Below are positions 36,851 through 49,830 of a stretch of DNA of 64,000 nt, piece after piece. Position 1 is the first letter of the stretch. Each line of letters begins with the position of its first letter. Origin of the DNA: Plectrocnemia conspersa (taxonomy: Eukaryota; Arthropoda; Insecta; Trichoptera; Polycentropodidae); assembly GCA_009617715.1 (NCBI GenBank), contig VTFK01000034.1, forward strand, positions 186,001 to 250,000. The letters run 5' to 3'. A model generated the notes under the pieces. It worked only from the letters and a program-made list of their open reading frames with translations. It ran no database searches and was not told the origin of the DNA. The translations under genes and the position numbers were made by a program.

Positions 36851-37320
36851 CATTATATTACTACTACCCATGGTATATGTAATTCTTAAATTTAATTTAT
36901 ACACTCTAAGTAACGAGTGCAAATTAAAATTTAACGTTATGATGCCATGCAACTAATTGCAATTTAATTTAGATAATTAAATAACTAGCGTTATGTATTT
37001 TATTCATTTAGTATCATAAAATAGTTTTAAATATTACTTTAATCTTCATATAGTATTGCAGAATAGGTGAAACAATAAAATTATTATTGCGGTTTAATAT
37101 TTTCCTTTATTTGTACTGTATTTTACAATGTTAAAGTTATTGTGAATAATTGATAATAAACTTAATAATGTCATAGTTTCAATGCTGTGTTGCAAACCGT
37201 CATAAACCTAACAGTATGTTTATCTCGCATGAAATAAATATACACTATTGTAACATCAATATTCATTGAAACTTTCCAATAAGTATGTCAAAATATGTGC
37301 CTTTCCAATTACAATCAAAA
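36851..37320. other. AT-rich spacer
   Basis: No feature seen. Confidence 0.5.
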
Positions 37321-37900
37321 AATACATTTCTGTTCTCGCGTTTCGAAAGCTCCTCGAAATAAACGCGTTTAAATCGGTCACGTGCTGGGCATGAAAACGT
37401 ATATCGTAAAAATCTCCACGTGTTCAAATTGGTATATTTCACCCCAAGTAGTTCATTGGATGGAATTTACAAATATTTTTCGAAGCATTATTATCTGACT
37501 TAATAAATGCGTAACTCAATTATACGTAATCACTGATCTCGTTAAACCATTGACGCGTGAAATAAAAATCCAAAAGTGTGAAACGACAAAATTTTATATA
37601 CGAAAATTTGTTACCGTCGGGGGCATTGGAAGTTTAATGTTTCGCAAAAAAAGCGGAGAGGAACGAAATGAAAAGGCGGGTTACGTACTTTCTATTCCGC
37701 GGAGGGCTTTCGCCAGCTTTTGTTAAGTGAACGCGTGTGTATGTGTGTGATGCTTTGTCTGTGTGTGTGTAACAAAGAAGATCTTCGGAGAATGAAAGCA
37801 CCCGAGGCGAGGAAGAGCAATTAATTTCAGAAGAAGCAAAATTTATAATGGAACAGCTCCTCTTTTGAGACCTACCGGCGATATACATATGTGTATATGT
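37321..37900. promoter_or_regulatory. Candidate regulatory island with GT-rich tract
   Basis: Balanced composition. A GTGTGTATGTGTGTGATGC-type tract near 37735-37770 is followed by GAAGATCTTCGG. The minus-strand 84-codon frame crosses the tract and is not credible. Confidence 0.3.
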
Positions 37901-39100
37901 GTACGCATATATAAATTACAGTAATACGAATATTAAATGTAAATTAAAATAATTGTAGTCCAAGACCAGAGAATTCCATCTGAACTTACTGTTTTTCTGT
38001 CGATAGTATAATGAAAGTTCACCCTAATATTTTTTAATATTTAATAATTATAAATAATTTAAAAAAAATGTAATTAAAGGTTAATTATGTGATCAAAAAT
38101 AAATAATAAATGCCCAATATGCGATCTAAAGATTAAATTAGACATTTTTTTGTCAAGGGAGTTATTTAATGTGCCCTTTACAGAATATTAATTAAAAGTT
38201 TGTTGAATACCCTATATTTTAGTTAACTAAATTATAGATGATCTAAAGATTAAATTAGACATACCTTCGTAGTATCACTCGATCTTTACCAAGGGTAGTT
38301 ATTTATATCCTTAGTCCGAATTATTGCACATATCTTTACATTAAAAAAAAAGTTTTTGCACTGGTGATTAATTATAAAATTTGTCTTAATTGCTATTAAT
38401 ACATAATAATGCTGTATTTTTAGTTAACTAAATTATAGACGATTTAGAATTATATTTTTATACATTTTTTTATAAATAAAGTCACTTGCAACAATATAAA
38501 CAAACCCTTTAATATGTGTTTAAAAAAATTGAGTTACGGATATATATAATAAACTCTTTATGATGTCAAGAGGTGATGCGTTTTTTTTGCACGCTCTTGT
38601 AGGTACATATAATATTATATACAGCATCAGTTACAATTCTCCTATCTATTGAGAAAATGATGTGTACAAAATAAGATAAATTATTTATATATAATACATA
38701 CCATTTCTCTGCAATGAATCTGTTATAATAATTTACTAAACATTACAAAACTTAATTTATTTATATATAAAATAGTTGTATTGAATTTTATATTATATAA
38801 ATAATAATGTATTGAACTTCCCTGAATGAATTGAACTGCATTAAACGCACATTTTTTTTTTATTATTGATAATGATCATTCCGATTACCGTATGAATTCC
38901 ACATTCCCAAGAATACATCGGTTGAAAGTTTTTGACAATAATTGCTTATTTTAAATAATAATAAAATATTTGTATTTATTTTATATTGTTATTATTTAAA
39001 TATTATATATAAAATATATTCAAAGATATAATTGTATAATCAGACAATACATAAAAAATAAGTAAATATATATTATTATATAGTATCTATATATGTGTGT
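37901..39100. repeat. AT-rich spacer with direct repeats
   Basis: A 23-base segment beginning GATCTAAAGATTAAATTAGA is identical at 38123-38145 and 38240-38262 (117 bp apart). TTTTAGTTAACTAAATTATA recurs near 38217 and 38419 (about 202 bp). A small, decayed tandem duplication; no gene. Confidence 0.6.
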
Positions 39101-40080
39101 ATATTATATGTTCATACAAAGAGGAACTGCGACGGGTAATCTTGCAGAATTATTTTTGCCCCCAAGGAAAAGAACCTCCATTAACATTTTCAGTTATAAG
39201 AGTCGGCAAATATTCATTAAAAGTCCAACTTTATACTTTCGCATGTATATTTATACGTATAGCTACGTAATTCCGCAGAGAGATACTATAATTTGTAGCT
39301 TAACGCTAATTATGAGAGTTCCCCTCTACAGTATAATCTCAATCTGAGGGACCAACCGCGTTTTTTTCGCCCACGGCTGTTTTATTTATAGTTTATATTT
39401 GTATTATAATATAGGTATATATAATATAATGCATACGTTTGTAACCAGCAAACGCGTTATCATAGCAGCTTAAAATGTTGGCTCACTTCCAGTCACGTCT
39501 TGGGGAATTTATTAAAATTATATATATAAAACATTTTTTTTGTCTTCCGCGGCCGATGTGTGTGTATTACAAAAATGGCGGATGTGTAAAAGAGTCGAAG
39601 ATAGTGCGAGCGAAGAAGCTCGCGAAACTACTCATATTTTATATGATGGAAAAATACACACCCAGACGCTCGATTTGAGAATTCAATTTCGTTAAACGAA
39701 ATTCGGTTCGTCGTCGGTGTAAGCACGACGGTACTTTCGTGCTCGCTTCTTGTACGAAAACTTCTTGGCAGCTGAGTTTTATGGTCGCACAGAGAAATTG
39801 TGCATAGCCGGCAGAATCTGAAACGCATCAATAATTCATTTATACGAAGAAATACAGTTTTTTCGACGTGTTTTTTTTTTTCCCGAACACTTTACGTGTC
39901 TTCATATCAGGTTTTTTTAACTACCCTCCCTAACTCGTAAACGAAACGTCTCACACCACCCTGCCAGACTGCAATTCGGCACCAGACCGATGATAATTGA
40001 GTCAATTAGTGATCCAATGATACAAACCAGATGTGGACCCGCGTTCTCACTATACGAGTCCTGAAATAACCTTTCTCATT
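39101..40080. promoter_or_regulatory. Candidate regulatory island with YY1 motif and dyad
   Basis: Contains AAAATGGCGGA (39572-39582), the small hairpin GCGAGC-GAAGAA-GCTCGC (39606-39623) and the palindrome AATTTCGTTAAACGAAATT (39685-39703). The YY1-type ATG opens only 4 codons. Open frames on both strands near 39628-39831 overlap and are unsupported. Confidence 0.35.
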
Positions 40081-40880
40081 AATCTAAATATGCTCTTTAC
40101 GTGTCACATTTCAATAAATTATCTCGTTTTGTACCGCTATTATTTATTGTGAATCTTTCGTGAGAAGATTGTAATTCAATTGTAATAGAATATACATCAG
40201 TTAAACTGTAAAAATCGGTTGGCAACAAACATTGATTAAAGAGTTATTATATTACTTATATTATCGATATATAAAGGTATTATTATTATATTTAAAAATA
40301 TTATTTTCAGTCCGAAATCATCGAATTTAGAATCAGTGGCAAAAAACCGCATTATATTATATTAAAAATCATTGTGCGAAATTTATTATCTTTATTAATT
40401 GCTTTCCTAATAAGTAATACACTCTTCTTCCATATGATTTTTTTGCAAATTATCTACAATCTAGTATTTATTTTAAAGTCAGTGCACAATAACTTAGCTC
40501 AACGCGTGATCATCAGATGCTTTTAAATTTCGGTCCTACGATTGGTCGTTCGCTGTGAGGGATGTGCTGGTACATATAAGTACGCTATTGCTTTGTTGCT
40601 TCTTTCACATTATTTTTAAAACAGTAAGCTATTTTCTGCACACTTTTTTTTCGATGATCGCCAAAAAATGGACGGAAAATTGTTTAAAACCGATTTTATA
40701 ATTTAGGCTATATATGTTATATTTATTACATTAATTCTAAAATTATAAGTGTTTAATTTGTTATGTTCTGTTAACCCTGTGAATTTATTTTTGTCCACTT
40801 ATTCTTGAAAAAATCAAGCGTTGAACTAAAGTTGAAAATAAAAACTATAAAACAAAGTTTTATAGAAAATTTCAGCCAAA
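40081..40880. other. Mixed AT-rich spacer
   Basis: A good acceptor-like ATTATTTTCAG ends at 40310 on the plus strand with no matching donor found. Nothing else. Confidence 0.45.
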
Positions 40881-42310
40881 AAATCTTTTAACAGTAAAAT
40901 GGAAATACAAAATTACAATAAATAATATGTATAAGAATTGTGATACTAATGATTTATCTTAGTTTCAAATATTTTAATTCAGTGATTTTATTAAAAAAAA
41001 GCATCTTAAATAAATATATTGTTAATATGGTCAATATGGAATAATCATAATATAAGTTTTCACTAAAAATTTTCCCTTTTTTTTGATTAATATGGACTTT
41101 AATTCGATTTTACACATATTTATCATCAGTATTTTTTTAATAAGAAAATTAAAATGAAATCCCCATATTTTACAATAATAATATTAAAAGAAATGTGAAC
41201 TATTAAGTTAGTAATCATATTGATTTTATATAATTTAATTTACTGACTTTATTATTATGGTCACTATTATGAAAAAACAGAATGGAACATAAACATTGTG
41301 TTTTCATTAAAAAATTTGGCCTCAATTTTTAATGAAATATTGTTATTAATTCGATTTTATACAAATTTTTAATTAGTTTATTTTTACTAAGATACGTTAT
41401 ATGAAATCCACATAAAACTAATAATTTAGTAATCATATTGGTTTTAAAAATTTTAATTTACTAACATTATTTAAAAATAAAAACCAAATAAACACCTAAT
41501 TAATATGGTCAATATAATGAAAAAACAGATCGTCACAAAAATATAATGTGTATTCACTAAAAATTTGCCCTCATTTTGATGAAACATGAGCATTAATTCG
41601 ATTTTATACATATTTTTTTATTAGTTTATTTTTATTATGACAATTTAAATAAAATCCACATATTTTACAAAATTACTTTCATATATAATATTAAAAGAAA
41701 TATGAACCAATAACTGTGAAATAAAAAAATGCATAATATTTAGTTTTCACATAAAAAAATAATTTCGTTTTCTGATAAAATGTGACAAAATTACTGTCGT
41801 ACATAATACAATAACTTAATAATCTAGTGCCGTTTAGTAATTATCTCGGTGTAAAACTAATGAATCTAATGAATTTATTATAAAGAGCCATCCAAAAAGA
41901 AAGATTGTTAAAAGAGAGATTGTTTTAAAAAATAAGTATAATATTTCATTTTAACTTAAAAAATTTACTTAATTTTCTGATATGATTTTAAACATATTTG
42001 TGCAGTTAAAATTTTAAATACAAATGTAATAAGTATTGTAAATAAACATTGTTTATGGTTTTAAATAATAACAACTACATATTAAAAAAAATATTCTCAT
42101 AAATAATGTTTAAAAGAAATGTGAACTTATAAACTAGTTTTTAAATAATTAAATTTAGTGATTTTTTCAAAAACTAAATTTAAAATATACATATTTTTAT
42201 TATGGTCACTATTAAGAATAAACATTGTCACAAAAAAACTGAGCAAAATATTTTTATTTTAACTAAACATTTTTTATGATCATATTTTAAATTTTCAATC
42301 CGCAACTGCT
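40881..42310 (+). repeat. Diverged tandem array, unit about 230-257 bp
   Basis: AATTCGATTTTA at 41101, 41348 and 41595 (247 bp steps). ATGGTCA(A/C)TAT at 41027, 41257, 41514 and 42202, the last gap being about three units. The phrases TTCACTAAAAATTT, ATAAAATCCACAT and GAACTAT/GAACCAAT keep the same order. About five or six copies; no coding capacity. Confidence 0.7.
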
Positions 42311-42449
42311 TATTATAAGCAATAGCGGATTTTATTAATTAACTAGTTACAGCAGACAAAAACCAGTTTCATTTTATACTCATTTCAATATACAATAGCA
42401 ATAATTTATAAACTTTGAATACGCTATTTCCATCTAACAATAGATTTTA

Positions 42450-42961
42450 GTTATTCACGTATAACTGTCAGTCAACTGCACAATGATAATACGGTACAGG
42501 CTCAGCCGTCGAAAAATGGCTACGAATATTCGTCCCGTTATTCAGGGCTCGCAATCGTTAACTTTAGACCGAGCTTTAACCATGGTTTACGGCTTACGGA
42601 CTTCAGCAGAACATAAAACATTTCATGGTTTCCTTATGAGGACATTTAGACTTTTGGCGCTCGTTGCGCGCTTCGATATTCGAGCCGAGTTTTGTGACGT
42701 GATACGTGCGAGAAAAATACATATATCCAATATGTAAAATATCAAGGTTCGCTTGATTAAATTTTAAACATGATAAGATATATGCAATTTTGGCAGCAGT
42801 CGTTTCGGCGCCAGACTCATTTTGCATGCCGAGTTCGGATTAACAAGGTTTTCTCATATAAGATTGCCGGCGCAAATTCGAGCTCTTATCCTCTCCCCGG
42901 CAAGATTACAGTAATTTTCCCAAATCTGACGATCCTCAAATGTTCCTTAATCATTCTGGAC
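42450..42961 (-). ncRNA. Candidate exon 2 of a minus-strand spliced transcript
   Basis: On the minus strand ATAATTTATTTCAG ends at 42962, a good acceptor, and the island to its left would be the downstream exon. Joined to the exon ending at 43742, the frame reads four more codons and stops at 42949-42947, so most of this exon would be untranslated. Its left boundary is unknown. The 66-84 codon frames inside the island are not supported independently. Confidence 0.3.
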
Positions 42962-42970
42962 CTGAAATAA

Positions 42971-43180
42971 ATTATAAATATAAATTAAAAAAATCATATA
43001 TATTTTAAATATTTTTTAACGCGGAAAAAAAAATATTTTAGGCCTAATCTTAGCATTTAAATATTAAATAGTTTTAATATTGTTATTAATTTTATTTTAA
43101 ATGGACAATATTGCGTGTTTTATGTATTTTAAAAATAAAATTTAAAAACACACATGCGTGTGTGTAGTCATGAATAAAAG
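42971..43180. other. AT-rich stretch with Z-DNA-prone tract
   Basis: ACACACATGCGTGTGTGT (43148-43165) is strictly alternating purine-pyrimidine. Related alternating tracts lie at 43414-43423 (GCGCGCGCGC) and 43538-43551 (ACACACGCGTGTGT, a perfect palindrome). Confidence 0.6.
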
Positions 43181-43680
43181 AAAGTTTGAAGGGTAGCGTT
43201 TTATACGTACGCGTAAGCCCGTTGTGAGACTTAGTAAAGCCAAACACTCACGCAAGCGTCCCACGGAGACTTCTCATCAGGAGTTTCGGAACTTTCAGCA
43301 TAAAGCTATAAAGTAAAAGTTTGATCTATCTGCTGAGAATACCCCTAACTTTTGCCATATCCCCCGCCGCCGCAGTGGAAGGGTATATTTCCAGGTGAAC
43401 GCGCAGGAAGAAGGCGCGCGCGCAATAGTTTTATATAATTTTAAATTGAATTACTATTTTTTTTATATTAATAAATGATATCGAATCAGCTCAAGAATAA
43501 TATATTTTCAATTTACTTAGCTAGTATCACAATTTAAACACACGCGTGTGTAGTAGGTGCGATATTATTTCACACCAACCCTGTGTTCAGGGGTGTCGTT
43601 AAATTAATAATTAATCCAAGGGGTTGCGATTAAGACGGGAATGCGCGCCGAAGCGCCGGATCTAAATCTATTATAAACCT

Positions 43681-43688
43681 TGACGTCA
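43681..43688. promoter_or_regulatory. Perfect CRE palindrome TGACGTCA
   Basis: Exact CREB/ATF consensus in the intron just downstream (minus sense) of the candidate exon. Two further perfect copies exist in the window, at 22714 and 58472. Confidence 0.5.
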
Positions 43689-43741
43689 CTATTTATATAC
43701 ATTTGTGAAGATAATTGTTTTTGGAGTGAAAATCTGCTTAC

Positions 43742-43837
43742 CTTACGAAGCGCTCCCGCTGACATGGCCATTGTGCCACATAATATGGGATGAATGACAG
43801 GAAAAAATATGACCGGCTGGAATCCGTCGGCGGCCAT
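43742..43837 (-). CDS. Candidate first coding exon of a minus-strand microprotein gene
   Basis: GCAAAGATGGCCGCC places an ATG (43837-43835) in a strong YY1/TISU-like and Kozak context. The 32-codon frame (MAADGFQPVIFFPVIHPILC...) ends exactly at AAG|GTAAGC, a near-ideal donor in phase 0. The best acceptor downstream (42962) adds V-Q-N-D and a stop, giving a 36-residue product with one hydrophobic stretch. ACCAATCA, a CCAAT-type box, lies about 24 bases upstream of the ATG, close for a promoter element. I recognise no family. It may instead be a lncRNA with a chance small frame; read unspliced, the frame continues to about 43604. Confidence 0.35.
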
Positions 43838-43930
43838 CTTTGCGCAAGAGAGAAGCTCGCTGATTGGTCAACGGCAGTCTGCACGATAGATCGGCGCATG
43901 AACTGATCGTATATGGCAACTGACAAAATG
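43838..43930 (-). promoter_or_regulatory. Promoter-like segment for the minus-strand candidate
   Basis: Balanced composition with CCAAT (43861-43868, reversed), YY1-like GGCGGCCATCTT at its edge (43829-43840) and CTCTCTTGCGC. No clear TATA or initiator assigned. Confidence 0.3.
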
Positions 43931-45480
43931 ACGTATGTCTAAAAAAATAAAAAGCTAAATTAGGCCTTATGCAAACATTAATAAAGACTATTTTTTTAAA
44001 TATTACTTAATTTATGTTACATTTAGAATTTCATTTGAAGTACTGCCTTTTCAAAAATATTTATATTGATTATATTTACTATATTTCTTACGGTTAAATC
44101 TTAAATGAGCAATAAATATATTTTTAATTTAAATAAAAATCATTAGCCTGTATTTATTGAGTCAGAAATTTAGTTTGATATTGTTCAGTAATTCAATTAA
44201 ATAGTCAGTAATTTTATAATTTCAAATGTTATTTTTTTTATTATATGCTTAGTTAGATTTTCATCAAATGTTGCTATTGTGGTACAAAATTAAAGTTAAT
44301 TTTGTTTAATTTTCAGTAGCAGTCTTATTAAAATAAGAAAAGTATAAGCATAAATGCATCTATTTATATTTTGTGAATATATTTTATATGTGTACAAACA
44401 AAAGAAACTAAATTAATTTCAAATATATAAAATAATTTCTGATTAGAGATAATAATAACAACGGGCTTAAATCTTTCAAATCGGTGATTTTATTTTATCT
44501 AGGTTACTAATTAAATATTAGGAGTTTTAATGAATAGTTACACGAGATGTTAAACTATCAGTAGTTAATGAATGAGTTTATAAAATTAAATAGTTAGTTA
44601 TATTTTGACCAACTGTTGCCATTTTAGTCTATAATTTTATATACATATATAGCTATTTTAGTCTATAATTTTTACCTAATCAGTGAATACATTGAGTGGT
44701 CTGTTTTTAAAGTAAATGCTAGATATATTATATGAAACATATTTATATAATAAATCTGAAAATTAAAATAGAAAATTTAATATTAAAATTAAACAAATTA
44801 AATATCACGTATTTATTAAATAATCAGTAACTATATTAAATTATTATTTTTATACGAAGAAAATATTATAAATTTTATTTCATTGTTTGAAATTAATCAG
44901 AGTGTAAAAGTTTTTTGCTAAAATTTATTCAGTTTTTTTAAAAGTAAACTTAGCTAGGTAAAATATAATTTTAATATTAATAAAAACTAAAAAGTTGTTT
45001 TTTTAATTTTCCAGTAATTTTTGCCACTAGTTTTATAATGATCTATTCTCTTATGACATGTTTTAAAATAAAAATTTATACCAAATATTTAGATTTTATT
45101 AAACAAATGTTATATTTGTTGCTAGAAATTGCTCCATAAAATATTTGTATAATTTGAATCATATTATAAATTTAAGTATATATGTAATAATACAAATTAA
45201 TTAATTTTGGTATTATTGCTATGAAGGCAAAGCTTTGATGAACATTTATTAATAATATTACTGACCGTTCCATTTAAAATATATATATAAAAACTGATTT
45301 TTATAATTTATACGACGTTAAGATATTTTTTTTGAGAAAATTATATTAATGTAAATTTATTATTACTTAATATTTATTAAATTAAAACATTTTGCCATTT
45401 GAGAATCTAAATAACTACCGCATAACAAGCTAAATTTTGAGCCAGCATATTTTCTTAATTAACCGAATCGTAAAAAAACA
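43931..45480. repeat. AT-rich block with GTCAGTAA-like words at both ends
   Basis: AGTCAGTAA at 44203 and ATCAGTAA near 44823 run forward; TTACTGACCG at 45258-45267 is inverted at the right end, suggesting a block with inverted ends. ATTTTAGTCTATAATTTT is directly repeated at 44621 and 44655. No gene. Confidence 0.45.
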
Positions 45481-46180
45481 CTGATTCTTCGATTACAGTG
45501 CGTCGACCCGATCCGTGGGTAGCAATTTCGAGTTCTCAGGATCATCCGTCTTTGAATTGTGCCATAATTTCGTACATAATCTAATCATATCTAATATGTT
45601 TAAATATACGAAGAGGCGTTCGACAATAAATAATATCCGACGGTCCGTGGTAGGTAATTGATGTCGCCGCGGATATTGAGACGTTTATAATTTTATTATC
45701 ATTTTATTTATTAATAAAATAGATCGTAAAAGAGAAAAATAAAGTCCACGATAACAGCCGAATTTATATGTGTTACAAGCCGTTAGTGAGCAACAATTCA
45801 AAACAAATGACCGGGAGAGATAAGCTACCTTTTTTATCTGAATAAAAGGGATGGGTATTCGAGCAAGAAACGTGGACCAGCTACCGTGGATATTTTTCAT
45901 GAAAAATATAGTGTTCTTATCTGAAAATATAATATAATGTGAATATAAATACAAGATATTGACGTACAAGCTGATATAGACATTCAACAATGAGAAATAG
46001 AAATCACGATGGGATTGTAAAAAAAATAAGGGTTGCGCTCTGTAGCTTTCTACGTGATAACAATATAGAAGAAGGGTATGGGCTTGATTTTCTCCCCTTT
46101 GAAAAACTTTCTCTTCTCCTCTTTGTGGAGGTAAAAATAGAATAGCCAAGGGGAAAGAAGGCAATTTATATTCGTCATAT
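45481..46180. promoter_or_regulatory. Candidate regulatory island
   Basis: Balanced at both ends with an AT-rich middle. A 159-codon minus-strand frame spans 45685-46164 but starts at TTG, has low-complexity aromatic and hydrophobic residues and no recognisable motif, so it is not called. Confidence 0.3.
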
Positions 46181-46380
46181 TTTTTTTTCTCAGTGGAATT
46201 TTTGAACTATGTATAGTTTATTTACTGCAAATAATATAAAAATAAGTATATTAGTAAAAAGTTTATTTAATATAAGAGTAAATTTATATTATAGATGTAT
46301 ATGCGTCTGATTATAGAATCTTTCACAAAAATAATGTTATACTATAGCTATCTATATGTAAGAATATAATATATACCCAG

Positions 46381-47350
46381 GCATTTCTACCCTCTATTTT
46401 GATGGAAGTGAGATTACGACCAGACTCAGTTACCCTTAGACATTGTTTTCGCACAATTTCTCTTTCTTATTGCATTACCACACCGTCACCTTCGCGTATT
46501 TCAGACGCCATCAAGACGAAAGCTCCGAATATTTTCGCCTAATAAACTTTGATGAAAACAAACTGAGAAAAGGCGAGCGAGCTCGAATGCCTCTCGGGTA
46601 TTTTAATTCGAAGCATCTCAAAAATTCTCGATGTGAATTAACAAATTAAAATTTATTTATTTTTACGTAAGCCGTATATCTACACGAAGCAGTAGCTGCG
46701 TTTAAATACCTCTCCTTCGTCAAATTGCACGAACGCAAAACCAGGTTTATACGAGATAAATGGAAGCTGGAGTATTTCTCTTATCTCGTCTACCTGCGCT
46801 GGATTCGTAAGGATATTGCGCTGGAAATGTTATGACCGTAGAATGTATACGTATATACACATATAATTGTAGTATACACATTTAGACGTGTATGAATATA
46901 TATTATATATTTAACATCTGTAAATATGGTTAGCAGACGTTGTTTGCATTTCCCAGCCGCTTTTGATGTACGAAAATAATCTCATTGGTAGTGAAATATG
47001 TCACCGACGACTCAAACGAGGCGTGCCCTTCCGGACAAATGCAATTCAATTTTATTCCGAAGGGTTAAACAAACAAATTGGGCAGAAATCCTATCGCGAG
47101 GGGTTATACGACTAACATATTTGTCCACGACATGTGTAAGTTCCATAAGAAATTTCATAATATCGGCACATGTCGAAGGAAAAGCTTTTCATTTAATCCG
47201 CTTTATTGTTGTGCGCGCATATATAGGCTTTTGAGAAACAGAGCACGTTTCGCATATCCAGACAACTTTATTGTCCACCACGAAAATCTGATGCACAACC
47301 GGCATTGGAATAATGACGCAGATGCTGCAGGGATTACGTAGAACTCATGT
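46381..47350. promoter_or_regulatory. Candidate regulatory island
   Basis: Balanced sequence with many CpGs. Two overlapping plus-strand frames of 78 and 87 codons (46998-47341) give no recognisable protein. Confidence 0.3.
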
Positions 47351-47520
47351 GAATGAACATATCATATGTGTACATACATATGCATTTAGCCCTTGATTTA
47401 GCTATTACTAGGAATACGTGAAGTAAATCCTACAATTAAAACATTAAGGCAAATATACATATACATTTATTACTTTAAAAATTGTTAAACATCATTTCCA
47501 AATATTGTTTTTTTATATAC

Positions 47521-48120
47521 ATATATACCCCGTCGAGTTCAATGTCCATAAACGCGGTTTGATCCGAAACCTTTCGTCGTTGAATGGTTTTCGGCATCGT
47601 TGTCGAATCGGAGAGCACTTTACAAAAACATGCAGCGTTCAATTTCCTTTCATTAAACACTCCCCGGTCGTCGAAAGCATTCTCGTGTTGGGTCGGGTGG
47701 GCGGGAGAGAGAGAATGGTTAAGCCCTCTCTCGCCGACCGGGCTTTATGTGCACATAGAAGAAAATGAGGGAATTTGGGTGTCGTACCCCGCAGCAGCCA
47801 TTGTACCCCGGTCTCATTTCGGGTAATAGATACAGAGAGAAAATATCCGATGGAATTATTATACACCCGCCTACGTTGCTTGGCCGCCGACCGTTTTGTC
47901 TCTCTTTCTCTTCTCTTCTTCATGAAATTCAATTTGTGCAAATGTCGCCCGGGACCTAATTTATTCAAACAATTTCCACGCACTATTCTGGACGCTTTTC
48001 TCCGCTCGAGAGATGTTTTTCTTCGAGGAGGATTACCATTTTATATTGTACCGAAAATATTATTCATTTCCATGCGCTTGTGCGACCAAGGATACGCCTT
48101 ATAAATTCATAGCATGGGAC
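47521..48120. promoter_or_regulatory. Island with opposed GAGA tracts (PRE-like)
   Basis: GGGAGAGAGAGAATGG (47703-47718) is followed about 10 bases later by CCCTCTCTCGCC, so GAGA motifs face each other. GCAGCCATTG near 47797 gives a Pho-type GCCAT. Several frames are open on both strands (up to 94 codons from an ATG on the minus strand, 47923 to 47639), which here reflects low stop density. Function inferred. Confidence 0.35.
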
Positions 48121-49830
48121 TCACATACATAATGTATTTTATTATATTTCCATATAAGGTTATATACATACATATGCGTATATCCATAAACTGAATATCC
48201 ACAGTATTGGGATTTCCTTACATTATAACTAAAGATACGTATTTGCATACTAATTTCAAACGCAAGATAAAACTATTTTAACTTCTATATATAATAAAAC
48301 AATTTTTTTCAATTATAAGTAATAAGCTGTAACATACATTTATCCCGTTACTCCGCTTGGTGTAAAAACATCGCTTTTTCGTACCGTTATTCAAGCCCTA
48401 CCGTTTTTAGTGCCAAAAAATATATAATATTTTGTCGTATTTACAAGCAATAATATTTTAAAACTAGCTTTAAATTATCTCAATACAGGAGCTATTTAAA
48501 AAAATAAAAAGGGCAAAAATGTTTTGTTTCAGATTTTTTAATATAGAAATATACATCATTTTCGTGACTTTTCTAAATTAGTATTTTTAAAAACAATTCC
48601 TTGTAGATTTAGATATATTATTAATACTTCTAAATCTACTTATTATCTGTCTATCACAATTTTCCAAAAATGGGGACTTTTCAGACAGTATTTTATTAGC
48701 CACTTAATAAATGTTTAATGAGGAAAATCAAAACAAGTTTATTTCCCAGTAAGATTATTTTTATTTCTTCCACAAATATTTTTATATTAGAAAGATTTTA
48801 TTTTGTTAAATTAAAAAAAAATATTATTTGATTCAAGTAATGACTCAGTAGTTATTTTTATCGTTCAATAGATTGTAATAACGTAGTCAGAAAAGTCTAA
48901 ATAGATAACTTAAAGACCACGGATTCGAATCACGGCTACAGACTTGAATTTTTATTTTTTAAAAATGCGCTATAATTAAAAACTATAAAGTAACATATTT
49001 TGGTTATAGTTTATAATATGCATATTAATTTATAATTATTCACCGATTTTCAGACTGAAAATTCTGGTGGTTAATAGTTGTTTTCCGTTATCAGGTTACA
49101 ACGGATGAGAGAAAAAAAAAAATATTAGCATATTTGATTATTGAGGATGTTCATTGTTAGCAAATCTTAAAAGGAATATTCTTTCATCTTCAAAAACAAT
49201 TTAATTTTGTCTCTTATATTATACCCACGCCTTATTATTTTGATACAACATAACCGGCTAACTATTTGCTTTTTATATTTTATCAAAAAAATATTAAATT
49301 CGAGATAATTCAGTCTTCGAGATCTAATAAAATTTACTCAACAATCAATCGTTCCTACATCCTTAGATCCTGAAATTCCGATTATTATGATAGTTTTTAG
49401 TTCTTCATACTCTTTTCAATGAAACTAATGATGATAATTTATTGTTAAAATAACGGTAAAATTTTAAGTTATTCCTTGTACTATTAAGGGTAATGTCGCA
49501 ACTTTCATCTAATGCTTAAATTCAATTTTTACCACCAGAAAACAGATAAAATATTTTTTTCTCAAACAACTCTTCACTAGCAATGATAAGTGAATTCATT
49601 ACAATAACTTTATTTGAAATATATTATAGACACATCAGATTAAGCAAGTAAAGATCATTGTAGAACGATTGCATTAAAGCAAATCAAGCAATGCCATCAA
49701 GCAAAACTATCAATTCCACTAAAAATTGCTCACAACTTATCGAACTGAATGAGTTGATCAATATAAAAAAAACTTATGAATTCTTCCGCCAATATACTTA
49801 TTTTTGAATTTACAAATAAATGTTTTAACC
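48121..49830. other. AT-rich spacer
   Basis: Apart from a tRNA-like fragment at 48877-48942, no feature seen. Confidence 0.5.
48877..48942 (+). repeat. Possible tRNA-derived SINE head (degenerate)
   Basis: CACGGATTCGAATCACGG resembles a T arm and B box, with TAGTCAGAAAAGTCTAAAT as a poor A box 40 bases upstream. The T stem does not pair properly, so it is not a tRNA gene. Confidence 0.3.

Noticed and set aside
45685..46164. 159-codon minus-strand frame
   Set aside because: It starts at TTG, is low-complexity aromatic and hydrophobic, and shows no motif; the first in-frame ATG leaves much less.
47639..47983. 114-codon minus-strand frame
   Set aside because: Starts at GTG; frames on both strands are open here, which fits low stop density in a GC-richer island.
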